From positions 2,790,001 to 2,854,000 of the forward strand of contig NZ_JAHWXK010000001.1 of the NCBI RefSeq assembly GCF_023091155.1: a stretch of 64,000 nt of DNA, read 5' to 3'. This document shows positions 28,576-37,600 of this stretch, piece by piece. The position numbers were made by a program, and so were the translations under genes. Origin of the DNA: Microbacterium sufflavum (GTDB lineage: Bacteria > Actinomycetota > Actinomycetes > Actinomycetales > Microbacteriaceae). Numbering within the stretch: position 1 is the first letter of the stretch; every line of letters starts with the position of its first letter. Below the pieces are notes generated by a model that ran no database searches, was not told the origin of the DNA, and worked only from the letters and a program-made list of their open reading frames with translations.

Positions 28576-29403
28576 TCAGTCGCGGCCGGGGAGGATCACC
28601 GGTCCGGGCTCCGGTCGCTTGGCGGCGATGTTGTCGCCCGAGGACTGATGCCGCAGCCGCCGCAGCACCCACGGCACGAGGTGCTCCCGCGCCCAGCCCA
28701 GGTCTTCGGCCCTGGCCGCCCGCCACGTACGGAGGGGGAGCGGCTCGGGCTGCATGGCCTCCAGATCGTTCGGGACGTTGAGGGCGCGCAGCACCATGCG
28801 GGCCACCTCGTGATGCCCGAGCGCGTTGTAGTGCAGCCGGTCGTCGTCGAAGAATCGCGCGTCCTGCACGACCTTGAGCGCCCACTGGTCGGCGACGATG
28901 CAGTCGTGCCGCTCCGCGATCGCGCGCACGTTCTCGTTGTAGATCGCGACCTTGCCGCGGAAGGGTCGGAACACCGGGGTGAACCCGGTGTCGATCCCGG
29001 TGAACAGGATGACGGCGGCGCCCGTGGACGACAGGCGCGACACGGCGTCCTCGAGCTGGGCGGCGATCGCGTCCGGGTCGGTGCCGGGGCGGATGACGTC
29101 GTTGCCGCCCGCGCAGATCGAGATGAGGTCGGGCCGCAGCGCCACGGCGGGCTCGACCTGGTCGGCGACGATCTGCGCGATGAGCTTGCCGCGCACGGCG
29201 AGGTTGGCGTACGCGAAGTCGTCGACCTGCTGTGCGAGGACCTCGGCGACGCGATCGGCCCAGCCGCGGTGGGCGCCGGGGTTCACGGGGTCGGGGTCGC
29301 CGATGCCCTCGGTGAAGGAGTCGCCGATGGCGACGAACCGTCGCCACGGATGCGGAGTCTCGTTCGGGACGTAGGGGCTCCTGGTCGATTCCTGGTCGCT
29401 CAT
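28576..29403 (-). CDS. SGNH/GDSL hydrolase
   Basis: A 275-residue SGNH-fold hydrolase without a signal peptide. Block I is FVAIGDSFTEGIGD with the catalytic Ser, block II/III shows GGNDVIRPG with Asn, and block V is DRLHYNALGHHEVAR with Asp/His. The start ATG has AAGGAGAG upstream. A TAGGCT box at 29459-29464 on the same strand would give a leader of about 49 nt. A second, related SGNH gene is at 58814-59569 in this window. The natural ester substrate is unknown. Confidence 0.88.
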   Translation of the reverse strand: MSDQESTRSPYVPNETPHPWRRFVAIGDSFTEGIGDPDPVNPGAHRGWADRVAEVLAQQVDDFAYANLAVRGKLIAQIVADQVEPAVALRPDLISICAGGNDVIRPGTDPDAIAAQLEDAVSRLSSTGAAVILFTGIDTGFTPVFRPFRGKVAIYNENVRAIAERHDCIVADQWALKVVQDARFFDDDRLHYNALGHHEVARMVLRALNVPNDLEAMQPEPLPLRTWRAARAEDLGWAREHLVPWVLRRLRHQSSGDNIAAKRPEPGPVILPGRD

Positions 29404-29535
29404 CCGGCTCTCCTTCGCGGGGGCTTGCGGGCGGCGGTCGGCCGCTGCGCAGTGACCGAGCCTACCCGTCGGGGTTCCGCGGGGGCGGACGCGCGCGGCG
29501 ATCGCGGCGGATGCCGTGGTGTCCCCGGCAGCGAT

Positions 29536-29541
29536 TATCGT
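29536..29541 (+). promoter_or_regulatory. -10 box deciding the helicase start
   Basis: TATCGT, 7 nt before ATG 29549, favouring that ATG over the in-frame GTG codons at 29516/29519. Confidence 0.4.
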
Positions 29542-29548
29542 GGAGTCG

Positions 29549-31291
29549 ATGCTCTCTCCCTCCTTCCCTCAGCGCGCCCCGTGGGGAACGGCGAGCAAGC
29601 TGCGCGCGTGGCAGCAGGAGGCCCTCGACGCCTACTTCCAGGCCGACCAGCGCGACTTCCTCGTCGCTGCGACCCCGGGCGCCGGCAAGACCACGTTCGC
29701 GCTGACACTCGCGGTGGAGCTCATGCGGATGGGCGAGGTCGACCGGGTGATCGTGGTGGCCCCGACGGAGCACCTGAAGACGCAGTGGGCCGATGCGGCG
29801 GCTCGGGTGCACATCCGGCTCGACCCGCGGTTCCGCAACAGCCACTGGGCCCCCGCCCGGCACTATCACGGCGTCGTCGTCACGTACGCGCAGGTCGCTG
29901 CGAAGTCGTCGATCCATCGCCACCTCACGGAAGACGCGAAGACCCTGGTCATCCTCGACGAGGTGCACCACGGCGGCGACGCGCTGAGCTGGGGCGATGC
30001 GATCCGCGACGCGTACGGCCCTGCCAAGCGGCGGCTGCTCCTCTCGGGCACCCCGTTCCGCAGCGACACCGCGCCGATCCCGTTCGTGGAGTACCTGCCC
30101 GACGAGACGGGCGCCCGCGTGTCCAGCACCGACTACGCGTACGGCTACGGGCGTGCTCTCGCCGACGGTGTCGTCCGTCCTGTCCTGTTCCACATGTACG
30201 CGGGCAAGATGCGCTGGCGCACGAGCGCGGGCGACGAGCTGGAGACCCATCTCGGTCAGGACAACACGAAAGACGTCACGTCGCAGGCATGGCGCACGGC
30301 CCTCGACCCCGAGGGCGACTGGATGCCGGCCGTGCTCTCCGCCGCCGACCGTCGCCTCACCGAGATCCGCCATCATGTGCCGGACGCGGGCGGGCTGGTG
30401 CTGGCGACCGATCAGACCGTGGCCAGGGCGTACGCGAAGATCCTCCACAGCATCACCCGCGAGCAGCCCACGATCGTGCTGTCCGACGATGCCACGGCGT
30501 CGGAGCGCATCGAGAAGTTCTCCGCCGGCACTCAGCGCTGGATGGTCGCCGTGCGCATGGTGTCCGAGGGGGTGGACGTGCCGCGGCTCGCGGTGGGCGT
30601 GTACGCCACCTCGTCGTCGACCCCGCTGTTCTTCGCGCAGGCGATCGGCCGGTTCGTGCGGGCCCGACGCCGGGGCGAGGCGGCCAGCGTGTTCCTGCCC
30701 CACGTGCCCGTGCTGATGAAGCTCGCGAACGAGATGGAGAAGCAGCGCGATCACGCGCTCGACCGCGGCTCGAAAGACGAGGACGGTCTCGACGACTCGC
30801 TCCTGGAGAGTGCGAACCGCGAGGAGGAGACCTCCGACGCACTCACCCAGGAGTTCAGCTACCAGGCCATCTCGTCCGTCGCGCACTTCGATCGCGTCGT
30901 GTTCGAGGGCAAGGAGTTCGGTCAGCTCGCGGAGCCGAACACGCCGGAGGAGGAGGAGTTCATCGGCTTCCCCGGTCTGCTCGAGCCCGAGCATGTCCAC
31001 GAGCTCCTGATGCAGCGCCAGGCGCGACAGTCCCGGCACCGGGAGGTGCGCGAGGCCGCGGAGCCGGCGACGGCCACCACGACGCTTCCCGCGCCGCTCC
31101 ACCGCACCCTCCGCGAGCAGAGGCAGCTGCTGAACAGCCTGGTCGGGTTGTACGCGCGCCAGTCGGGACAACCGCACGGCGCCGTGCACGCCGAGCTCCG
31201 GCGCATCTGCGGGGGGCCGGCGGTCGCGCAGGCCACGGTCACTCAGCTGCAGTCGCGCATCGAGGTCCTCCGCAAGCGCGTCCGCTCCTGA
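29549..31291 (+). CDS. DEAD/DEAH-box helicase (superfamily 2)
   Basis: A 580-residue SF2 helicase. Walker A is ATPGAGKTT (41-49), motif II is DEVHH, motif III is LLSGTPFRSD, and the helicase C-terminal domain includes VRMVSEGVDVPRLAVGVYATSSSTPLFFAQAIGRFVRARRRG (read in pieces). The C-terminal region (about 430-580) is charged and helical, probably coiled coil near LHRTLREQRQLL, without a recognisable zinc or RQC domain. The family resembles type-III-restriction/RAD3-like duplex translocases; DNA or RNA substrate is unknown. It is monocistronic. Confidence 0.88.
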   Translation: MLSPSFPQRAPWGTASKLRAWQQEALDAYFQADQRDFLVAATPGAGKTTFALTLAVELMRMGEVDRVIVVAPTEHLKTQWADAAARVHIRLDPRFRNSHWAPARHYHGVVVTYAQVAAKSSIHRHLTEDAKTLVILDEVHHGGDALSWGDAIRDAYGPAKRRLLLSGTPFRSDTAPIPFVEYLPDETGARVSSTDYAYGYGRALADGVVRPVLFHMYAGKMRWRTSAGDELETHLGQDNTKDVTSQAWRTALDPEGDWMPAVLSAADRRLTEIRHHVPDAGGLVLATDQTVARAYAKILHSITREQPTIVLSDDATASERIEKFSAGTQRWMVAVRMVSEGVDVPRLAVGVYATSSSTPLFFAQAIGRFVRARRRGEAASVFLPHVPVLMKLANEMEKQRDHALDRGSKDEDGLDDSLLESANREEETSDALTQEFSYQAISSVAHFDRVVFEGKEFGQLAEPNTPEEEEFIGFPGLLEPEHVHELLMQRQARQSRHREVREAAEPATATTTLPAPLHRTLREQRQLLNSLVGLYARQSGQPHGAVHAELRRICGGPAVAQATVTQLQSRIEVLRKRVRS

Positions 31292-31330
31292 CCGGGATCA
31301 CCACCGCGTCTGCTTCGGATCCCCGAAATG

Positions 31331-31380
31331 CTGGCAATCGGTGCCAGGACGCGGTTGCGCGCTCCGCTCGCGGATAGCGT
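31331..31380 (+). promoter_or_regulatory. Promoter region and palindrome before the ferritin-VIT gene
   Basis: An inverted repeat CTGGCA-N5-TGCCAG (31331-31347) is followed by a TAGCGT -10 box (31375-31380). The leader also contains the hairpin TGCCCG-CGCAT-CGGGCA (31389-31405) before GGAGG and the ATG. The repeat could be a metal-regulator site; no known box is recognised with certainty. Confidence 0.4.
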
Positions 31381-31425
31381 GGAACGGTTGCCCGCGCATC
31401 GGGCACGCTGATTCCTGGAGGACCC

Positions 31426-32523
31426 ATGACTGCCCCTGCCGCCGCGGATTCGACGGCCTCTGACCGCCGCCGATGGGCCCGCTACCTCGTGGAGGAGCGC
31501 GCCGAGGGAGCCGTGTACAGCCGCCTCGCCGCCCGTCGGACGGGGGAGGAGCGCGCGATCCTGCTGGGACTGGCCGAAGCCGAACGCCGGCACGAGAAGC
31601 ACTGGCTCGATCTGCTCGGCGGTGAACCGCGGCGGCTTCCGAGGGCGGGCCTGCGCTCGCGTCTTCTCGGCTGGATGGCGGGACGGTTCGGGTCGATCTT
31701 CGTCCTCGCGCTGGCGCAGAGTGCCGAGGCTCGGTCGCCGTACGATGCCGAGCGCTGGGCGACCCCTGCGATGCGCGCTGACGAGAAGGTCCACCACGAG
31801 GTCGTGCGCGGCCTGGCGGCGCGCGGACGGCGACGGCTCTCCGGCTCCTTCCGTGCGGCGGTGTTCGGCGCCAACGACGGTCTCGTGAGCAATCTCGCCC
31901 TCGTGCTCGGCATCGGGGCGACCGGGGTGAGCTCGGGCTTCGTCCTGTTCAGCGGGATCGCCGGCCTACTGGCCGGGGCGCTGTCGATGGGTGCGGGCGA
32001 GTTCGTGTCGGTGCGGTCGCAGCGCGAGCTGCTCGCGGCGACGGAGGCCAATGAGGACGCCGCGGCCGCCGCCGCCGACCTCGACATCGACGAGAACGAA
32101 CTGGCCCTCGTGTACCGCGCCCGCGGGATGGATCAGACGGAGTCGCTCGCCCGGGCTCGTCGGATCGTGTCGGCCGCCCAGGAGGGCGTGCGTCGGGCGG
32201 CCACGGGTCCGGTCGCGGTCCAGGGGGCCGACGACCACGAGATCGTCGGCAGCGACTGGACGGCGGCCATCTCGAGCTTCCTGCTGTTCGCGTCCGGAGC
32301 GATCGTGCCCGTCCTCCCGTGGATCTTCGGGCTCGAGGGGCCCACGGCGATCATCGTCGCCCTCGTCCTGGTTGGCATCGCGCTGCTGAGCACGGGAGCC
32401 ATGGTCGGGGTGCTGTCGGGCGGGCCGCCCCTGCGCCGCGCCCTGCGTCAGCTCGCGATCGGCTTCGGAGCCGCGGCGATCACCTATGCGCTGGGCCTGC
32501 TGTTCGGCGTGGGTGCCGTCTGA
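31426..32523 (+). CDS. Ferritin-like domain fused to VIT1/CCC1 iron/manganese transporter
   Basis: A 365-residue membrane protein. Residues about 15-65 form a rubrerythrin/ferritin-like helical pair with EERAEGAVYSRLA and the ExxH motif ERRH (Glu53, His56). A VIT1/CCC1 domain (about 140-365) with GANDGLVSNLALVLG, SMGAGEFVSVRSQRELL and three C-terminal helices follows. The layout matches membrane-bound ferritin (MbfA-type) proteins, which export iron or Mn under oxidative stress. It has its own promoter, a GGAGG RBS and a strong terminator downstream, so it is monocistronic. Confidence 0.9.
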   Translation: MTAPAAADSTASDRRRWARYLVEERAEGAVYSRLAARRTGEERAILLGLAEAERRHEKHWLDLLGGEPRRLPRAGLRSRLLGWMAGRFGSIFVLALAQSAEARSPYDAERWATPAMRADEKVHHEVVRGLAARGRRRLSGSFRAAVFGANDGLVSNLALVLGIGATGVSSGFVLFSGIAGLLAGALSMGAGEFVSVRSQRELLAATEANEDAAAAAADLDIDENELALVYRARGMDQTESLARARRIVSAAQEGVRRAATGPVAVQGADDHEIVGSDWTAAISSFLLFASGAIVPVLPWIFGLEGPTAIIVALVLVGIALLSTGAMVGVLSGGPPLRRALRQLAIGFGAAAITYALGLLFGVGAV

Positions 32524-32540
32524 CGGCGAGGCGGTACGAC

Positions 32541-32574
32541 GAAGGCCCCGGATCCGTGGGGATCCGGGGCCTTC
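32541..32574. terminator. Terminator hairpin after ferritin-VIT gene
   Basis: A perfect 15-bp stem GAAGGCCCCGGATCC with its complement and a GTGG loop, between the VIT gene and the convergent tRNA-Leu. Confidence 0.85.
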
Positions 32575-32581
32575 GTGTCTG

Positions 32582-32664
32582 TGCGCGGAGGGGGACTTGA
32601 ACCCCCACGCCCTATCGGGCACTAGCACCTCAAGCTAGCGCGTCTACCATTCCGCCACCCGCGC
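32582..32664 (-). tRNA. tRNA-Leu (GAG)
   Basis: An 83-nt class II tRNA. Acceptor GCGCGGG pairs with TCCGCGC, discriminator A, anticodon loop TTGAGGT with stem CTAGC/GCTAG, a long variable arm (TGCCCGATAGGGCG) and T-loop GTTCAAG. It decodes CUC/CUU. CCA is not encoded. Confidence 0.95.
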
Positions 32665-32764
32665 AGGTGTGGGATGTGTCGTTGCCGACCGAAGAATGAC
32701 ATTAGCACGTTCTGAAGGGGCGATCGAACTGGGCGCGACGCCCGGGCGTGGCACGCTGTTTCGA

Positions 32765-32770
32765 TAGCCT
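32765..32770 (+). promoter_or_regulatory. -10 box deciding the M20 peptidase start
   Basis: TAGCCT, 7 nt before ATG 32778, supporting that start over the upstream in-frame GTG 32748. Confidence 0.5.
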
Positions 32771-32777
32771 GGGACGC

Positions 32778-34073
32778 ATGACCGATCCCTCGCTGCCCGA
32801 GGTCGCGCGCGTCGCGAGCGACCTCATCCGCTTCGACACATCCAACTACGGAGGCGGAAACGCGAAGGGGGAGCGGGAGGCCGCGGAGTACGTCGGCGCC
32901 TATCTGGAGGCGCTCGGGCTGCCGGTCGAGTACTACGAGCCGGTGCCGCGACGCACGAACGTCATGGCGAGGGTGCGGGGACGCGATGCGAGCAAGCCCG
33001 CCCTCGTGGTCCACGGTCACCTCGACGTCGTACCGGCGGTCGCCGAGGACTGGAGCGTCGATCCGTTCGCCGGGATCGTGCGCGACGGCATGCTGTGGGG
33101 ACGAGGCGCGGTCGACATGAAGAACATGGACGCGATGATCCTCACGTCGGTCGCCGACATCCTCCGCGCGGGGGAGCAGCCGGAGCGCGATCTCGTACTC
33201 GCGTTCTTCGCCGACGAGGAGAACGGTGGTGTCGAGGGGTCGGCGCTCGTGGTCAAGGATCGCCCGGAGTGGTTCGCCGGGGCGACCGACGCGATCAGCG
33301 AGGTGGGCGGATACTCCATCTCGGTCGACGATCGCCGGGCCTATCTCCTGCAGGTGGGCGAGAAGGCGCTGATCTGGATCCGGCTGGTCGCCACCGGTCG
33401 CGCGGGCCACGGCAGTCGTCTGCATGAGGAGAACGCGGTGACCAGGCTCGCCGAGGCCGTCGCCGCGATCGGCCGCACGCGCTGGCCCATCCGACTGACG
33501 CCCACCACGACGGCGCTCCTGGAGGGCCTCAGCGCGCTCAGCGGGCGCAGCGTCGACGACCCGGACGCGCTGGCGGCGGCCGCGGGCCCGGCGGAGGCGT
33601 TCCTGCGCTCCACGTTCCGCACCACCACCAATCCGACCGTGCTCACCGCGGGATACAAGCACAACGTGATCCCCGAGCGTGCGGAGGCGCTGATCGACGT
33701 GCGCGTGATCCCCGGCACCGAGGACGACGTGCTCGCCGAGCTCCAGCAGATCGTGGGCGACGACATCCGCATCGAGACGGTGGTGCGCGACATCGGCATG
33801 GAGACGGCGTTCTCCGGCGACCTGGTCGACGCGATGGTCGCGGCTCTCGGACGCCACGATCCGGGCGTTCCGGTCATCCCGTACCTGCTCGGCGCCGGGA
33901 CCGACAACAAAGCGCTGGCGGCTCTCGGCATCACCGGGTACGGCTTCGCACCGCTGCGACTGCCCGCCGACCTGGATTTCACGGGCATGTTCCATGGAGT
34001 CGACGAGCGGGTGCCCGTAGACTCTCTTGTCTTCGGTCAGCGGGTGCTGACCGATCTGCTGCGCACGTACTGA
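32778..34073 (+). CDS. M20/M28-type metallopeptidase (DapE/ArgE-like)
   Basis: A 431-residue M20 family dizinc hydrolase. Metal ligands appear in [10 protein letters not shown] (His, Asp), RGAVDMKNM (bridging Asp) and FADEENGG (catalytic Glu-Glu). The dimerisation 'lid' domain contains [14 protein letters not shown], and the C-terminal histidine is in [11 protein letters not shown]. It resembles mycobacterial Rv2141c, annotated DapE2, and like it lies near uppP. Substrate (N-acyl amino acid or dipeptide) is not determinable. Confidence 0.9.
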   Translation: MTDPSLPEVARVASDLIRFDTSNYGGGNAKGEREAAEYVGAYLEALGLPVEYYEPVPRRTNVMARVRGRDASKPALVVHGHLDVVPAVAEDWSVDPFAGIVRDGMLWGRGAVDMKNMDAMILTSVADILRAGEQPERDLVLAFFADEENGGVEGSALVVKDRPEWFAGATDAISEVGGYSISVDDRRAYLLQVGEKALIWIRLVATGRAGHGSRLHEENAVTRLAEAVAAIGRTRWPIRLTPTTTALLEGLSALSGRSVDDPDALAAAAGPAEAFLRSTFRTTTNPTVLTAGYKHNVIPERAEALIDVRVIPGTEDDVLAELQQIVGDDIRIETVVRDIGMETAFSGDLVDAMVAALGRHDPGVPVIPYLLGAGTDNKALAALGITGYGFAPLRLPADLDFTGMFHGVDERVPVDSLVFGQRVLTDLLRTY

Positions 34074-34120
34074 GTGACGCTCGCGCCCTCCGTGCCCTCC
34101 CGAGATCTGAAGGCCCTGCC

Positions 34121-34945
34121 ATGCATCTGTTCGAAGCGCTCATCCTGGGGATCGTCCAGGGACTGACCGAGTTCCTCCCGATCTCATCGAGTGCGCATCT
34201 GCGCATCCTCGGGACCTTCCTGCCGTCGGGGGAGGACCCGGGTGCGGCGTTCACCGCCATCACGCAGATCGGCACCGAGGCCGCCGTCGTCGTGTTCTTC
34301 TGGCGCGACATCGTCCGCATCGTGTCCCAGTGGTTCCGCTCGCTCAGCGGCGCGGTGCCGCGCAACGACCCGGATGCGCGCATGGGGTGGCTGATCATCA
34401 TCGGCAGCGTTCCGATCGTCGTGCTCGGTCTGCTGTTCCAGGACCAGATCGAGACGGTGTTCCGTTCGCTGTGGCTCGTGGCGATCATGCTCATCCTGTT
34501 CGGCATCCTGCTCGGAATCGCCGACTACGTGGGCGCCAAGCGGCGCAAGCTCGGAGATCTGACGTATCCGCACGGCATCGCGTTCGGTTTCGCGCAGGCT
34601 CTCGCGCTGATCCCCGGCGTCTCGCGGTCGGGCGGCACGATCACGATGGGGCTGTTCCTGGGCTACGAGCGGGCGGCTGCTGCGCGCTATGCCTTCCTGC
34701 TCGCGATCCCCGCCGTCTTCGGCAGCGGCTTCTACCAGGTGTTCAAGAGCTGGGGCGAGCCGTCGTTCTTCTCCTTCGGCGACACGCTCGCGGCCACCGG
34801 TGTCGCCTTCGTGGTGGCGCTCGGAGTGATCGCGTTCTTCATGAGCTGGATCTCGAAGCGCAGCTTCCTGCCGTTCGTGATCTACCGCATCCTGCTCGGC
34901 ACCGTGCTGCTCGTGCTGCTGGGCATGGGCGTCATCCCCGCCTGA
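34121..34945 (+). CDS. uppP: Undecaprenyl-diphosphate phosphatase
   Basis: A 274-residue BacA/UppP integral membrane phosphatase that recycles undecaprenyl diphosphate for cell-wall synthesis and gives bacitracin tolerance. The two family motifs are present: (E/Q)[14 protein letters not shown] (about 14-30) and [17 protein letters not shown] (about 167-183). About eight membrane helices are visible. It is expressed after the M20 gene (47-nt gap, no terminator) and converges with the PAC2 gene, only 16 bp away. Confidence 0.96.
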   Translation: MHLFEALILGIVQGLTEFLPISSSAHLRILGTFLPSGEDPGAAFTAITQIGTEAAVVVFFWRDIVRIVSQWFRSLSGAVPRNDPDARMGWLIIIGSVPIVVLGLLFQDQIETVFRSLWLVAIMLILFGILLGIADYVGAKRRKLGDLTYPHGIAFGFAQALALIPGVSRSGGTITMGLFLGYERAAAARYAFLLAIPAVFGSGFYQVFKSWGEPSFFSFGDTLAATGVAFVVALGVIAFFMSWISKRSFLPFVIYRILLGTVLLVLLGMGVIPA

Positions 34946-34961
34946 GCGCGGCGCGTCCCCG

Positions 34962-35813
34962 TCAGCGCTTGCGGTCGCCCGGACCGTCGTCGCGGCGGCG
35001 CAGGTAGCGTTCGAACGCCTGGGCGATCGCGTCGCCGGAGGCATCGGGCGAGTCCCAGGTGTCGCGCGTGCGCTCCAGCTGACGGATGTACTCGGCCATC
35101 TCCTCGTCCTCGGATGCCGCAGCGTCGATCGACGCCTCCCATGCGGCTGCCTCGGTGCGCAGGTGCCGGCGGTCGACGTCGACACCGGTGAGCTCCTCGA
35201 GTCGGTCGAGGAGGGCGAGCGTCACCTTCGGCGAGGGGGCGGCAGAGGCGACGTAGTGGGGCACGCTGGCCCAGAGGCTGACCGAGGGGATCCCGGCGTT
35301 CTCCGCGAAGTGCTCGAACACCGTGAGGATGCCGACGGGACCTTCGTACACCGATCGCTCGAGGCCGTGCGCCTCACGCACCTGGTCGTTCTGGCTCGAG
35401 GCGAAGATCGAGATGGGTCGGGTGTGCGGCACGTCCGACAGCATCGCGCCGAGGGTCACGAAACCGGTGACGTCGTCGCGCAGCGCGACGTCGATGAACT
35501 CCGAGGCGAACGCCTGCCAGGTGCGGGCGGGCTCGGCGCCGGTGAGCAGCCAGAACTCCGGGCCGGGCCCGGGGTTCCGCGGACGCCAGAGCCCGGCCTC
35601 CGGCCAGGTGAGCTGACGGCGCCCCTCCGCATCCATGCGAGTGGCGGGACGCGTGTACTGGTAGTCGAAGTACAGCTCGGGGTCGACGGAATGCACGAGG
35701 TCGTAGTCGCCGGACGACTGCAGCGCCGCGATCGCGCCGCTGGCCGCTTCGCCCGCATCGTTCCAGCCGTCGAACGCGGCGATGACGATGCGGGGACCGA
35801 GGACATCCACCAT
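34962..35813 (-). CDS. PAC2-family protein
   Basis: A 283-residue protein of the PAC2 (proteasome-assembly-chaperone-like) family common in actinobacteria. Visible are the N-terminal VIAAFDGWNDAGEAASGA, ELYFDYQYTRP, LTGAEPARTWQAFA, and a C-terminal charged helix (LERTRDTWDSPDASGDAIAQAFERYLRRR, in pieces). Function in bacteria is uncertain, and no proteasome genes are near. A TAGCCT box at 35848-35853 (minus strand) would give a 28-nt leader with GGGAG. It diverges from the HAD phosphatase gene. Confidence 0.88.
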   Translation of the reverse strand: MVDVLGPRIVIAAFDGWNDAGEAASGAIAALQSSGDYDLVHSVDPELYFDYQYTRPATRMDAEGRRQLTWPEAGLWRPRNPGPGPEFWLLTGAEPARTWQAFASEFIDVALRDDVTGFVTLGAMLSDVPHTRPISIFASSQNDQVREAHGLERSVYEGPVGILTVFEHFAENAGIPSVSLWASVPHYVASAAPSPKVTLALLDRLEELTGVDVDRRHLRTEAAAWEASIDAAASEDEEMAEYIRQLERTRDTWDSPDASGDAIAQAFERYLRRRDDGPGDRKR

Positions 35814-35886
35814 GTGCTCCCATCGGGTTCGCGGTTCCGGTCACCCCAGGCTAGCCCGCGACGGCGGGATGTGGGCCGCGCCCGGC

Positions 35887-35892
35887 TAGCAT
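35887..35892 (+). promoter_or_regulatory. -10 box deciding the HAD start
   Basis: TAGCAT, 7 nt before GTG 35900. The competing ATG 35891 lies inside the box itself and cannot be on a transcript starting from it. Confidence 0.5.
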
Positions 35893-35899
35893 GGGTTCA

Positions 35900-36580
35900 G
35901 TGAGCAGCAAGCCCCGCGCGGTCCTCTGGGACATGGATGGAACACTCGTCGACACCGAGCCCTACTGGATGGCGGCCGAGACCGCGCTGGTCGAGTCGTT
36001 CGGAGGGACCTGGACGCACGAAGACGCCCTGCGGCTCGTCGGCAGCGGGCTCCTCGACAGCGCGATCATCCTGCAGGACGCGGGCGTCGACATGGAGCCG
36101 GAGGCGATCGTCTCGCACCTCACCGACGCCGTGCAGCAGGCGTTGCGCACGCAGGGGGTGCCGTTCCGCCCCGGGGCTCGCGAACTGCTGCGCGACCTGC
36201 GCGCCGCCGACATCCGCACGGGCCTGGTCACGATGTCGCTGCGCCGGATGGCCCTGGATGTGGTGGACCTGATCGACTTCGAGGCCTTCGACGTCGTCGT
36301 CGCCGGCGACGACGTGGACAATCCCAAGCCCCACCCTGAGCCGTACCTGCAGGCCGCTGCCCTGCTGGATGTCGACATCGCGGAGGTCGTGGTGATCGAG
36401 GACTCCCCGACGGGGCTGCGAGCGGGTCTCGCGTCGGGGGCGCTCACGCTGGGAGTGCCGCACATCGTGCCGCTCGACGGCCTCGGCGCCCACCAACTCT
36501 GGCCCACACTGCACCTCCGCGGTGCCGCGGACATCGCCGAGCTGTTCGGCGCGCACACGACCACGGAGGCGACCCGATGA
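35900..36580 (+). CDS. HAD-superfamily hydrolase (phosphoglycolate-phosphatase/beta-PGM-like)
   Basis: A 226-residue HAD phosphatase with a helical cap. The nucleophile motif is LWDMDGTLVDTEP, motif II is the Ser/Thr of GLVTMS, motif III is KPHPEPYLQAA, and motif IV is VIEDSPTGLRAG. The substrate is unknown (phosphosugar or phosphoglycolate likely). GTG start chosen by -10 spacing; an ATG nine bases upstream is the alternative. Its last bases overlap the trmI ATG (ATGA), a conserved coupling with the tRNA methylase. Confidence 0.9.
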   Translation: MSSKPRAVLWDMDGTLVDTEPYWMAAETALVESFGGTWTHEDALRLVGSGLLDSAIILQDAGVDMEPEAIVSHLTDAVQQALRTQGVPFRPGARELLRDLRAADIRTGLVTMSLRRMALDVVDLIDFEAFDVVVAGDDVDNPKPHPEPYLQAAALLDVDIAEVVVIEDSPTGLRAGLASGALTLGVPHIVPLDGLGAHQLWPTLHLRGAADIAELFGAHTTTEATR

Positions 36581-37590
36581 CGGCGACCCAGCGACCGAGC
36601 GGTCCGTTCCGCGAGGGCGACCGCGTTCAGCTCACCGGCCCGAAGGGGCGCCTGCACACGGTCACGCTGCGCGAGGACGGCGAGCTGCATACGCACCACG
36701 GCGTGCTGCGGCACCGCGACCTGATCGGGCTTCCTGACGGCTCCGTCGTGGCGAACAGCTCCGGGCACGAGTATCTGGCCCTGCGCCCCCTGCTGCGCGA
36801 CTTCGCGATGTCGATGCCGCGCGGTGCGGCGATCGTCTACCCGAAGGATGCAGCGCAGATCGTGATGCAGGCGGACGTCTTCCCCGGGGCGACGGTGGTC
36901 GAGGCGGGCGTCGGCTCCGGCGCGCTGTCCCTGTCGCTGTTGCGCGCGATCGGACCCGCCGGGACCCTGATCTCGTTCGAGCGGCGCGAGGAGTTCGCCG
37001 ACGTGGCCCGCAGCAATGTGGAGACGTTCTTCGGCGAGACCCCCGACACCTGGCGAGTGGTGGTGGGCGATCTCGTCGAGGCCCTGCCCGCCGAGGTCGA
37101 GGCCGGTTCCGTCGACCGGGTCGTCCTCGACATGCTCGCCCCGTGGGAGTGCATCGATGCGGTGGCCGACGCGCTCACACCGGGCGGCGTGGTGCTCTGC
37201 TACATCGCGACCGCGACCCAGCTCTCGAGGGTTGCGGAGTACATCCGCGGAACCGGTCTGTTCACCGATCCCGATGCGTCGGAGACGATGGTGCGCGGTT
37301 GGCACGTCGAGGGGCTCGCGGTGCGACCGGATCACCGGATGGTGGCGCACACCGGCTTCCTCCTCACGGCCCGCCGGCTCGCGCCCGGCGCGGTCGCGCC
37401 GTCGGTCAAGCGGCGCGCGTCGAAGAGCAGCTACAGCGACGCCGACGTCGAGCTGTGGACGCCGGGGGCCGTCGGCGACCGCGAGATCACGGACAAGAAC
37501 CTCCGCAAGCGGGCTCGCGAGGCGGGAAAGGCAGCCGAAGGCGCGCGCCAGGCCGCCGCGTCGCGCGAATCCGGGCAGTCGACGGAATAG
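36577..37590 (+). CDS. trmI: tRNA (adenine-58-N1)-methyltransferase
   Basis: A 337-residue TrmI-type methyltransferase that makes m1A58 in the T-loop of tRNAs with S-adenosylmethionine. The N-terminal beta-barrel (1-75) precedes the Rossmann domain, with motif I VVEAGVGSGALSLSLL and motif IV VVLDMLAPWE. The C-terminal Lys/Arg/Ala-rich tail (about 280-337) is probably RNA-binding. Mycobacterial Rv2118c is the homologue. It overlaps the HAD gene and is followed 10 nt later by the FKBP lipoprotein gene. Confidence 0.93.
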   Translation: MTATQRPSGPFREGDRVQLTGPKGRLHTVTLREDGELHTHHGVLRHRDLIGLPDGSVVANSSGHEYLALRPLLRDFAMSMPRGAAIVYPKDAAQIVMQADVFPGATVVEAGVGSGALSLSLLRAIGPAGTLISFERREEFADVARSNVETFFGETPDTWRVVVGDLVEALPAEVEAGSVDRVVLDMLAPWECIDAVADALTPGGVVLCYIATATQLSRVAEYIRGTGLFTDPDASETMVRGWHVEGLAVRPDHRMVAHTGFLLTARRLAPGAVAPSVKRRASKSSYSDADVELWTPGAVGDREITDKNLRKRAREAGKAAEGARQAAASRESGQSTE

Positions 37591-37593
37591 ACT
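37588..37593 (+). promoter_or_regulatory. -10 box of FKBP gene
   Basis: TAGACT, 7 nt before GTG 37601; its TAG is also the trmI stop codon. It predicts a leaderless pafBC-region transcript. Confidence 0.45.
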
Positions 37594-37600
37594 GGAGCGC

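Noticed and set aside
35374..35844. Minus-strand frame starting MTGTANPMG near the PAC2 promoter box.
   Set aside because: It lies out of frame over PAC2 and has no domain. The box-to-GTG distance of 3-4 nt is too short for a leaderless start.
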